A stretch of 29,781 nucleotides of DNA from Clostridia bacterium (GTDB taxonomy: Bacteria; Bacillota; Clostridia; Lachnospirales; Lachnospiraceae), in the NCBI GenBank assembly GCA_026000945.1, contig BNZI01000010.1, forward strand, positions 1 through 29,781, in the 5' to 3' direction. The notes under the pieces were generated by a model. That model was not told the DNA's origin. It was given only the letters and a program-made list of their open reading frames with translations, and ran no database searches. The position numbers and the translations under genes are program-made. This document shows, one piece after another, positions 16,640 through 23,392 of the stretch; the first letter of the stretch is position 1; every line of letters starts with the position of its first letter.

Positions 16640-17071
16640 ATGAGTTATAAATTTTTAACGAAGAAAAATAATACTTTTTACCCTGTTAGTAGTACAGAAA
16701 TAATTGAAGTTGAGAATTCTCTTGATCTTGTATTACCAAACAGTTTAAAGGATTTATACAATGAAATAGGATATGGATTTATTAAAGGATCAGAAAACAA
16801 TGTTAATCGTATTTTAGATCCATATTCGATAAGAGATTTTAGAATGAGAGAAAATGATTTTGAATTTTATCCTGATATAGAAATATATACTGAATTTGAA
16901 ATAGATAAAGTTATTTTTTTTGAGGGTAATGAATCTGTTCTCATTTCAATAGGTTTTACCGAAAACAATAAAAATGCAATTTTTTATTACAATACACAAA
17001 TAGCAGCTTCTCTAATGGAGTTTTTACAGAAATTACAGGATAATGATATGTATTATATGGATTTAATATAA
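16640..17071 (+). CDS. SMI1/KNR4 (SUKH) family immunity protein
   Basis: 143 residues, 14 bases after the VgrG-HNH stop, with TTGGAGA about 8-10 bases upstream of the ATG. The SUKH pattern is clear: IIEVENSLDLVLPNSLKDLYNEIGYGFIKG (acidic helix, LP, then the aromatic/Gly motif), a central strand FEIDKVIFFEGNESVLISIGF, and the C-terminal helix ASLMEFLQKLQDN. SUKH proteins bind and block many nuclease toxins in the cytoplasm, so this is the expected antidote for the HNH tip. The matching AT-rich composition and tight spacing support travel as a pair. Pairing is inferred from context and has not been tested. Confidence 0.87.
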   Translation: MSYKFLTKKNNTFYPVSSTEIIEVENSLDLVLPNSLKDLYNEIGYGFIKGSENNVNRILDPYSIRDFRMRENDFEFYPDIEIYTEFEIDKVIFFEGNESVLISIGFTENNKNAIFYYNTQIAASLMEFLQKLQDNDMYYMDLI

Positions 17072-17150
17072 TTATCTAGGAGAATCACAAGGGGATTGTT
17101 ATATCTAAAGGTCTGTAGAGCAAAGATCAATGCAATAGGTTTGACGATCT

Positions 17151-17260
17151 CTTAAACGATAAAAAAGAAAACAATGGCTTAATGATTTTTTGTCTACACT
17201 TGGGAAACAGATTTACATGATCAAATTGAAGATAGCTTAATCTTAGAGGGAAAAAGTACA
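17151..17260 (+). pseudogene. Scar of a second vgrG-toxin copy
   Basis: Bases 17152-17179 match the ribosome binding site and start of the vgrG at 14616 (TTAAACGATAAA, then AATGGCT). Directly after, 17179-17259 match an internal part of that gene (about 15272-15353): TAATGATTTTTTGTCTACA and GGGAAACAGATTTACAT are shared almost unchanged. About 650 bases between these two blocks are missing, and no frame remains. This is a deletion-joined remnant of a paralogous vgrG. The gene-free stretch 17072-17376 otherwise holds only a short frame (M-I-G-L-D-I-K-G-N-I-T, about 17268-17313) that could be a spike-protein end. Confidence 0.72.
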
Positions 17261-17376
17261 CTACTCCATGATAGGTTTAGACATCAAGGGGAATATCACA
17301 GCTGAAAAGTAATGATTAATATCTGCTTTTTTACACATAAAATAATTAAAATATGATGAAATAAGTAGGTTAACAT

Positions 17377-17816
17377 ATGTTATCAAGTTTTGTGGATAAT
17401 GAAGATTTAGAAGTATTCTAAAGAAATCATCATTTATTTTACCTGATGATTATAAAGAATATTTATTAAAAAATAATGGTGGTAGTGCCAATGATAAAAT
17501 TGTTTGCTTTAATGCTGAAAAGATAGCAGAACCAATTGCGCTAGGGGCATTATTTGGAGTGGGTAATGCTAAAGAAAGTTTATCTATTGAAACATGGATA
17601 AATGAGTATGGGGATGAATTACTAGAAAATATGTTAATTATAGGACATGCAACAGGAAGTGGTTTGGTTTTATTAATAAATCAAGAAGATTGAAAAGGAA
17701 TTTATTTTTGGGATAATTATTTAGATTATGAAAATTCTACAGAAGATGAATGCATGTATTTTGTTGCAAAAACTTTTATAGAATTTTTAAATGGATTATT
17801 TTTATATAAAGAATAA
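17377..17816 (+). pseudogene. Broken SUKH-type immunity gene
   Basis: The frame from ATG 17377 stops at once (TAA in TATTCTAAAG) but continues one frame over as SILKKSSFILPDDYKEYLL and KNNGGSANDKIV, then GALFGVGNAKESLSIETWI and MLIIGHATGSGLVLLI. A TGA at 17691-17693 then interrupts the stretch NQED*KGIYFWDNYLDY, where the family has Trp (TGG). The last part (CMYFVAKTFIEFLNG) is intact, ending at 17816. The LPDDYKEFLL...NNGG and GIYFWD motifs belong to SMI1/KNR4 immunity proteins. One frameshift plus one nonsense change make this a pseudogene; it probably belonged to the lost VgrG toxin next to it. Confidence 0.78.
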
Positions 17817-18146
17817 AAAATTATTATTTTTATAGAAGATACGGAGATAGCAATACTGGGTATAGTGACAACATTTGCTTTCCTAAAGTTCAGAAGAAAT
17901 CAGGTATGAAAATTAACCTTAGAGTTCAAGTTCAAGAGTTAGAAGATGACAACGGGGAAGATGAAGAAGGATGGAATATGGACGGTGATTAGTAACAAGG
18001 GAATGAACACTTTGATGATGAAGTACAGAAGAAAGCATAGTTGTCACACCATGTTTTATCGGTTGAAGAGATGAACATCTTTTTTGATAAAGAGTTAAAA
18101 AACTGTATATGAACGAATTAAATATAGGATTTGAGGAGGAACGAAA
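17817..18146 (+). other. Unassigned coding-like remnant before the hydrolase gene
   Basis: From 17817 to a stop at 17990-17992 a frame without a start reads RRYGDSNTGYSDNICFPKV, then QKKSGMKINLRVQVQELEDD and an acidic end. I do not recognise it; it may be the tail of a lost gene. Bases 17993-18130 contain no gene. The end of the stretch carries GAGGAGGAA, the ribosome binding site of the gene at 18147. Confidence 0.3.
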
Positions 18147-20030
18147 ATGGCGGATGAGCAAAAGAAAATAGAAGAGCGAAAGAAAGAATTGGAAAAGCTA
18201 AAGAAAGACTTAATGTTAGTATCTGATGAAGCGACACAAGAAAGTAAAATAAAGGAAATTAATCAAAAAGATAAGCCAGATCCTTCAAATGGGAAATATG
18301 TGACGCAGTCTCAGCTGGATATATTATCTTATTATCACTATATGGGACAGAAATATAAAGAATGGAAGAAATCGTTGTGGAATTGGTGGAAACCAAAGTT
18401 ATCTGATGAAAAAAATTCTAAAATAGTTGAATTGAAAGATATTAGAGATACTTTTGAAAATTTTAAAAACCCTCAGGAGGAAGGTCTTTCGCCATGGGCA
18501 TTAAATAATAGTCCAAATAATAGTTTAAATAATTTAAACGAAAATTTAGTTAAATATGGAATTACAAGTAAAGAAAGTATACATCATTTTTTAGTACAAT
18601 GTGCTGTAGAATCTGGTGTAGGTTTCTCTTTATCTGAAGATGAAAATAAAGACTATCAAGGTGCGGGATATCTTCATTTAACTGGAGAGGAAAATTATAG
18701 AGCATTTTCAGAAAAGATAAAACAAAATAAAGAAAAAGAACTAACAGAACTAGAAGAACTAAAAGAAAAATGTGAAGAGGAGATAGATCCTGAAACAAAA
18801 GATAAAGAAGATCAGGAAATTGAAGAAATTCAACAAAAGAAAAAGAAAAAAATAGAATTTGATTATATAAAACAAGAAAATATCATGGATAAAACGAATG
18901 GAAAAGATACGGTTGTAAATACATATCCATGGGAATCTGCAACATGGTTTTGGACTCATAATCATTGGATTCCTACAACATTAAATGCTGGTTCTGCTAC
19001 ATTTACTCTTCCTTCTGTTCAAGATATAGATATAAATTCAAGTCTTACTTCTAATTCTACTCCAGGAGGTAATTCTTTAAGCTTGGAAACTATATCGGGA
19101 ATTGTTGATTTGGGACCTCAGTATAAGTTAGATCATAAAGGGACTATAGATTTGTTAGATGAGAGAGTTTTTTTATATGATATAACAAAATTTTTGTTCG
19201 ATGAAGCTGAGAAAGCTGGGAAGGAAGAACCAAAGAAAGAGAAAGCACATTTTCCCATGAAATACATGAGAATAACAACGGGTATAGATGATGGGAAACA
19301 TAAAGCTTATTGGACTCATATAGGAACACAAGCTATAGATAATGGTGGAAATGATAAAGTAGGTGAGCCTGAGCCTGTATATGCTCCTTATACGGGAAAA
19401 GTACGTCATATAGATCTATGGGCAAATATGGTATGGTTGGAATCTGTGGAATCTGTGGAATATCCTAAAAATGGAGGTGTTGGTAAGCTTACTATGTTCT
19501 TTATGCATGCTAATGATAATGATTTTAATAAACTTACAGAAGAGCAACGTAAAGGAGATGTTGAGATAAAGCAAGGTGAGGTATTCTACACAGAAGGTGA
19601 AAAAAAAGCGCCGGATAACCTTCATCTTCATATGGAGTGTGCAAAAGGAGAGTACCAAAAAGGAGATAATGGAAAAGGTTATAAGGTGTCATCTTATGAG
19701 GGTGCTGACTATACATATTATGATAAAAATGGTGAAAAGCACACGGAACAGACAAAGAAGGGCGCTTGGGCAATAGGGAATGGGGATGGGATACCACCTG
19801 ATGAAGTACTTTTTCTTAAAATCCATACTAAAATTTATAATAGTGTACATACGATAATGGAAAATGTGAAGGCTGTTACAAAGGATGGAGAAATTCGTAA
19901 AAATTTCGTTGGGCCATCTGATCACAAGAATGAGTACATTTTAACTGTTCATGAAGATGATTCTTATATCGAAATGACTATAGATGATGTATATTATAAA
20001 TGGATGGTAGATCCAGATGCAAGCTGGTAA
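18147..20030 (+). CDS. Two-domain peptidoglycan hydrolase: GH19-like glycosidase and M23 peptidase
   Basis: 627 residues, with AGGAGG 8-9 bases upstream of the ATG. Residues 1-30 form a Lys/Glu coiled coil. Residues about 112-290 resemble GH19/lysozyme enzymes: HFLVQCAVESG (E155 as the likely acid), DYQGAGYLHLTGEENY (about 169-184) and YPWESATWFWTHNHW (about 260-274). The middle is split by a charged Lys/Glu insertion of about 60 residues (190-245). Residues about 375-510 match M23 zinc endopeptidases: HIGTQAID (H391, D398), YAPYTGKVRHID, MFFMHAND (H454) and HLHME (H493, H495). It would cut both glycan and peptide bonds. The C-terminal about 110 residues are unassigned. There is no signal peptide, so delivery with the injection machine is likely, as cargo or as a wall-penetrating part. 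No adjacent immunity gene is clear. Confidence 0.82.
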   Translation: MADEQKKIEERKKELEKLKKDLMLVSDEATQESKIKEINQKDKPDPSNGKYVTQSQLDILSYYHYMGQKYKEWKKSLWNWWKPKLSDEKNSKIVELKDIRDTFENFKNPQEEGLSPWALNNSPNNSLNNLNENLVKYGITSKESIHHFLVQCAVESGVGFSLSEDENKDYQGAGYLHLTGEENYRAFSEKIKQNKEKELTELEELKEKCEEEIDPETKDKEDQEIEEIQQKKKKKIEFDYIKQENIMDKTNGKDTVVNTYPWESATWFWTHNHWIPTTLNAGSATFTLPSVQDIDINSSLTSNSTPGGNSLSLETISGIVDLGPQYKLDHKGTIDLLDERVFLYDITKFLFDEAEKAGKEEPKKEKAHFPMKYMRITTGIDDGKHKAYWTHIGTQAIDNGGNDKVGEPEPVYAPYTGKVRHIDLWANMVWLESVESVEYPKNGGVGKLTMFFMHANDNDFNKLTEEQRKGDVEIKQGEVFYTEGEKKAPDNLHLHMECAKGEYQKGDNGKGYKVSSYEGADYTYYDKNGEKHTEQTKKGAWAIGNGDGIPPDEVLFLKIHTKIYNSVHTIMENVKAVTKDGEIRKNFVGPSDHKNEYILTVHEDDSYIEMTIDDVYYKWMVDPDASW

Positions 20031-20070
20031 TGATGATATATAACGGTGCTACATCATTTAGAAAGTATAA

Positions 20071-20376
20071 TCATTTGATGAGTAAAATTTTAAAATTATC
20101 AAAACAATGAATTAGTATGTGTGATGAATTTTTTGGTACAGTTTGATCGTTTTTAGGGAGAATAGGAATAAGTATAACAAGCAAATATGTGGGTAGCCAA
20201 AACAACAAAGACAAACAATTCAGTAAAGTCAAATTTGGCTCTAGCGAGTTGGAACGTGATAAATAGTAATAATATAGATAAACGTTTATACTGATCATCC
20301 CATAACATGCTACTGTAAGTAAAATTTTGAGTAGCTTCTTAAACTCAACGAAATATGCATGGATAAAACACCACAA
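20071..20376 (-). CDS. Doubtful two-segment membrane protein
   Basis: This minus-strand frame of 101 codons has two hydrophobic stretches (about 15-40, LLKILLTVACYGMISINVYLY; and about 51-73, LLNCLSLLFWLPTYLLVILIPIL) with a polar tail. Its start would be TTG 20376 with AGGA 8 bases upstream, but that start falls inside the terminator hairpin at 20366-20397. A degenerate copy of one piece of it recurs at 25382-25401. It may be a decayed gene. The 20031-20401 gap contains nothing else coding. Confidence 0.3.
   Translation of the reverse strand: MWCFIHAYFVEFKKLLKILLTVACYGMISINVYLYYYYLSRSNSLEPNLTLLNCLSLLFWLPTYLLVILIPILPKNDQTVPKNSSHILIHCFDNFKILLIK
20301..20320. repeat. Short repeat shared with 25382-25401
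   Basis: CATAACATGCTACTGTAAGT here and CATAATATGCTACCGTAAGT at 25382-25401 differ at two of 20 positions. Both are followed shortly by ATTTTGAG. On the minus strand both read as part of a coding-like (S/L)LTVA(Y/C)Y stretch, which suggests fragments of one decayed gene or element. Confidence 0.4.
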
Positions 20377-20397
20377 GCTTTTATTCCTGTGGTGTTT
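20366..20397 (-). terminator. Intrinsic terminator after the antiporter gene
   Basis: A 10-bp perfect stem, AAACACCACA (20366-20375) and TGTGGTGTTT (20388-20397), lies just past the antiporter stop codon. On the minus strand it is followed by a short T-run. It closely resembles the terminator at 609-655. Confidence 0.7.
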
Positions 20398-20401
20398 GTC
20401 T

Positions 20402-21577
20402 TTATTTGCTCAATAATTTTTTATAGCTCATATCCACAGCAATTGCTCCCAGTGGAGCAGTAATTAAAATCGCAAGTACGGCGACTGCCAAAATGATATT
20501 ACCCGCCGCAACGCCAGTAGCTAAAGGAATCCCTCCGATCGCTGCTTGAACGGTAGCTTTTGGTATATAGGCAACAGCACAAAAGAGACGTTCTTTTTGA
20601 TTCAAACTTGTTTTCATGAGGGATACGCAGACACCGCATATTCGCATGAGTAGTACAAAAAGGATAAAAGCAATAGCGAACACTCCTGCTTTAGTCACAT
20701 AGTTTATATCGACTGTCGCACCAACCAGTACAAATAGCAGTAATTCAGCCGCTACCCAAATTTTTGAAAACTTTCCCGAAAGACGTTTTGCCAGAACATG
20801 ATAGCGCTTTAATATCGTGCTACCCAAAGCCATAACAGCCAATAAACCGGAGACGGGAACATAGAGGGGAAGAGCCGTCTCCAAGGTTACAAGCAGGAAA
20901 GACGTACTTAGGATAATCAAAATCTTTATGGTATCTCGCATATGGATTTTTTTGAATAACGCCACCAAAAGAAGTCCTGGTAGTATTCCGGTAAGTAGAC
21001 CGAGTAAAATACCTATTGGTATTTTCACTAGACTTTGTGCGGCGAAGCTGCCGTCACTATACATTCCCAAAAATGATGTAAATAGAACGATTACATATAC
21101 ATCGTCAACAGAAGCTCCTGCCATAATGAGTTGCGGAATACTCTTTGTTTTTCCATAGCCGCTTTCGATCAGCTTGATCATTTTCGGAACAATCACCGCT
21201 GGAGAAACGGCGCTGAGAACTGTTCCCATTATTGCCGCTTCTAAAGGTGAAATCGAAAAAAATATAGGTGCAATTATAGTTACGGAGACTATCTCAAACG
21301 TTGCAGGGACAAAGCACATCAGGATAGCTGGTCTGCCGACCTTTTTCAATTCCTCAATATCCAAGGCGAGACCAGCCCTTGTCAGGATAACAATCAGCGC
21401 AAGTTTCCTTAAATCAGCGGATATGCCTAGTATTTCAGGAGCAATTAGGTCAAGAGCATATGGACCGAGAATAATACCTGTCAGAAGCATACCGAAAAGA
21501 CCGGGCAATCTAAGCTTTTGCATAACTCCGCTTAAAACGAGAGCGCAAAGGAGTATAACAGCAAGGCTAAACAACAT
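20402..21577 (-). CDS. CPA-type cation:proton antiporter under a fluoride riboswitch
   Basis: 391-392 residues, typical of short antiporters without a regulatory tail. Two ATGs are in line (21580 and 21577); GGAGG (21585-21589) sits 4 bases from the first and 7 from the second, so I prefer 21577. About 11-12 hydrophobic segments are visible, from FSLAVILLCALVLSGVM to AVAVLAILITAPLGAIAV. Marks of the Na+/H+ antiporter fold are GMLLTGIILGPYAL near the start, LILTRAGLALD-type LALIVILTRAGLALDI, VLSAVSPAVIVPKMI (family core helix 4), and MAGASVDDVYVIVLF with paired acidic residues D154/D155 as the likely ion site. The gene stands alone and runs opposite to its neighbours. The leader (21605-21746) shows how it is controlled. 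It may help the cell withstand fluoride by moving protons or cations, or carry fluoride itself; the sequence cannot tell which. Confidence 0.88.
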   Translation of the reverse strand: MLFSLAVILLCALVLSGVMQKLRLPGLFGMLLTGIILGPYALDLIAPEILGISADLRKLALIVILTRAGLALDIEELKKVGRPAILMCFVPATFEIVSVTIIAPIFFSISPLEAAIMGTVLSAVSPAVIVPKMIKLIESGYGKTKSIPQLIMAGASVDDVYVIVLFTSFLGMYSDGSFAAQSLVKIPIGILLGLLTGILPGLLLVALFKKIHMRDTIKILIILSTSFLLVTLETALPLYVPVSGLLAVMALGSTILKRYHVLAKRLSGKFSKIWVAAELLLFVLVGATVDINYVTKAGVFAIAFILFVLLMRICGVCVSLMKTSLNQKERLFCAVAYIPKATVQAAIGGIPLATGVAAGNIILAVAVLAILITAPLGAIAVDMSYKKLLSK

Positions 21578-21604
21578 CATGGAACCTCCATATACAAAAA
21601 ATGT

Positions 21605-21707
21605 AAAAAAGCTAATGATTTCCGCAACTTAATCGTGCAGAAGTCATTAGCTTTTTTCAATAAGCGTTTCGGTCGGCTTGCCGACACGGGGAGAACTTCA
21701 TTCCCAA
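21605..21707 (-). promoter_or_regulatory. Fluoride (crcB-type) riboswitch with intrinsic terminator
   Basis: Read on the minus strand, GGGAATGAAGTTCTCCC (from 21705) matches the fluoride aptamer start GGxGATGxxGxTCxCC. After a small hairpin (GTCGGC-AA-GCCGAC) come AACGCTT...AAGCTAATGACTTCTGC, ending at 21637. GAAGT in the first loop can pair with ACTTC in the last part, giving the family's pseudoknot. The bases AAGCTAATGA and CTTCTGC can instead pair with GCGGAAATCATTAGCTT, followed by T6 (21610-21605), forming a terminator that excludes the pseudoknot. Ligand binding should therefore allow read-through. The antiporter start codon is 25-28 bases downstream. Confidence 0.88.
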
Positions 21708-21717
21708 TATTTCTTGA

Positions 21718-21746
21718 ATAGTAGCATGATCAAGAGGATATGTCAA
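21718..21746 (-). promoter_or_regulatory. Promoter of the riboswitch-antiporter transcript
   Basis: On the minus strand a perfect -35 TTGACA (21746-21741), 17 bases of spacing and a -10 TACTAT (21723-21718) are present. Transcription would start about 7 bases later, only a few bases before the riboswitch. Between this promoter and the MarR promoter (21747-21930) I see no gene. Confidence 0.8.
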
Positions 21747-21932
21747 CCTATTTTTGTATTTCTCTTTTGTTGAATGTGCATGTTTGAATGGGTATTTTGC
21801 CTAATCAATATAGGGGATTTAAGAGATATATTCTGCCTAGGTGTTTTTTTAGAAAGTTTATTTTGGAAAAGTTGTATAAGACTGATAAAAGAGTAGAATG
21901 TACAATAATATACAAAAACAGTTTAATATATT

Positions 21933-21989
21933 AGTAAACTACTTGACAAAGTAAAATTCCTGTGATAGTCTATAGTCAATTACTTGACT
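21933..21989 (+). promoter_or_regulatory. MarR gene promoter with two operator-like repeats
   Basis: The -35 TTGACA (21943-21948), 17 bases and the -10 TAGTCT (21966-21971) form the promoter. Two similar boxes overlap it: AGTAAACTACTTGACA (21933-21948, covering the -35) and AGTCAATTACTTGACT (21974-21989, just after the -10). The second is a perfect inverted repeat AGTCAA-TTAC-TTGACT, as expected for a dimeric MarR repressor controlling its own operon. Confidence 0.7.
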
Positions 21990-22024
21990 AATAAGCAGAT
22001 TACAATAGAAGAGGAGAGACTTCA

Positions 22025-22510
22025 ATGAACGCTAAGAAGGAAAAGCTGATTGCGCAATTTGCACGCTTACAAGCTCTGGCCAATCGCCATCAAAAACAGC
22101 ATTTTGCAAGTGTCGGTCTAAGTGCTAGCCCATACAGTGGACAGGGGCGTGTGCTATTACTGCTAAAAGAAAAATTAGAAATTAGTCAAAAGGAATTGAC
22201 TTCTATTCTAGATATGACAAAACAGGCAACGGCGCAGTTGCTTGACAAATTGGAAAAAAATCATTATATCACAAGAAATACATCAAAAGAGGACCGTCGT
22301 GTTTTGATCATCAAGCTTACCGAGTCAGGAATGAAGTTGGCTACTGAAATGGAAATTGTGCCGCATGAAAGAGGTACTGAGTTTGATTGTTTGCAAGAGG
22401 ATGAATTGGATATTTTAAGTGGATATATGGAACGCCTCATTAAGCGCTTTGAAGAACTCAATGTAAATACCGATAACAATGACAAGAATAATAAAGGAGT
22501 GAAGAAATGA
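22025..22510 (+). CDS. MarR-family transcriptional repressor
   Basis: 161 residues, with GAGGAGAG about 8 bases before the ATG. The winged helix-turn-helix is clear: EISQKELTSILDMTKQATAQLLDKLEKNHYITR (about 57-89) as helix and recognition helix, then the wing SKEDRRVLIIKLTESGMKLA, the classic MarR D-R-R...L-T..G pattern. N- and C-terminal helices give the dimer interface. Its own promoter carries two operator-like boxes, so it probably represses the operon it heads. It shares a 4-base ATGA overlap with the flavin-reductase-like gene, the expected regulated target. The inducing ligand is unknown. The extension at the end (NNDKNNKGVKK) is low complexity. Confidence 0.92.
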   Translation: MNAKKEKLIAQFARLQALANRHQKQHFASVGLSASPYSGQGRVLLLLKEKLEISQKELTSILDMTKQATAQLLDKLEKNHYITRNTSKEDRRVLIIKLTESGMKLATEMEIVPHERGTEFDCLQEDELDILSGYMERLIKRFEELNVNTDNNDKNNKGVKK

Positions 22511-23073
22511 ATTTCAATAATCTATTTAAGCAAATTTCACCGGAAGAGGTCTGTGATCAATACAATGTATGTACATTGTTTGGAAAGGATTGTTATGCAG
22601 TGACTGCCGGCAGGGAAGATCAATACAATTCTATGGTGGGCAGCGGAGGTGGTTTGGTGATACAGTTTAAAAAACCGGCAACGTGGTGTATCTTTCAATC
22701 AGACCGCTACACGCTCGAACTCATTCGGAAAGAGCAGAGTTATACCTTGTCTTTCTTTCCAGACAAATATAAGGAACAATTGATGTTTTTGGGGAGTAAA
22801 TCAGGACGAGATAGCAATAAAATGCAAGAAACAGCATTGACTGGCATTCAAACTCCATCTGGTAACATGGCTTTTTCTGAAGCTAAACTGATTATTGAAT
22901 GTAAGTTGACGCAGAGTACTCTTGCTAAACCAGAAGATTTTTATTCACCACAAGCGATAGCTTATCTAAAAGAGGCTTATCAGGAAGTAAACGATTATCG
23001 ACAATATGTATTTGGGGAAATTATACATGTATGGGTTAACAATATCAAAGTGAGTCTTTTGGTGAATGGGTAA
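22507..23073 (+). CDS. Flavin reductase-like FMN-binding split-barrel protein
   Basis: 188 residues, translationally coupled to marR by an ATGA overlap, with AAAGGAG about 9 bases upstream. The flavin-reductase-like barrel pattern is visible: CTLFGKDCYAVTAGREDQYNSMVGSGGGL (residues 22-50), a strand with ATWCIFQSDRYTLELIRKE, YTLSFF at about 78-83, and GSKSGRDSNKMQETAL, the loop used for the phosphate and ribityl of FMN. It probably reduces or binds flavin and could act on electrophilic compounds sensed by the MarR partner. A redox-stress role is inference. The stretch 23074-23392 after it holds no gene that I can support. Confidence 0.8.
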   Translation: MNFNNLFKQISPEEVCDQYNVCTLFGKDCYAVTAGREDQYNSMVGSGGGLVIQFKKPATWCIFQSDRYTLELIRKEQSYTLSFFPDKYKEQLMFLGSKSGRDSNKMQETALTGIQTPSGNMAFSEAKLIIECKLTQSTLAKPEDFYSPQAIAYLKEAYQEVNDYRQYVFGEIIHVWVNNIKVSLLVNG

Positions 23074-23392
23074 CTAAATCGTTACAAAAAATCTAAACAA
23101 GACTATACAAAGATGTACAGCAAGTATAGAGTTAGATAATCTAAAACTCTTTCAGGGCGGGTAAGCGGAATAAATGAGTCTGCATGGGGAGTAATTTCTA
23201 TATAGAACACTGCTAAGTTAATTTTTGTGGATTCAAAAATAGGGTTTAGCTATGCATGCGCATGATAGAGTGATTTTTAAGCTGTTGGCTGTAGAATAGC
23301 TTATATTGAAATTGGAGACAAGGTTCTGATTAATGGGAGAGCGACATTGTATCGATTACTATACTAAATTCATTTGGAATGGGGGTGCAAGT

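Noticed and set aside
1218..20030. The island as an ordinary prophage
   Set aside because: Spike and hydrolase genes could come from phage tails, but there is no integrase, repressor, capsid, portal, terminase or holin, while Rhs and immunity genes are typical of CIS cargo islands.
21174..21632. Plus-strand open frame of 152 codons opposite the antiporter and riboswitch
   Set aside because: It is the reverse shadow of a membrane protein gene with clear family motifs, and it crosses the riboswitch and terminator.
21605..21657. The hairpin before the antiporter as the end of another transcript
   Set aside because: A near-consensus promoter lies just upstream on the same strand, and the stem overlaps a matching fluoride aptamer, so it is a regulatory terminator in the leader.
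23333..23392. A longer response regulator starting at ATG 23333
   Set aside because: The 20 extra residues do not fit the receiver domain family, while TTG 23393 has a well spaced GGGGGTG.
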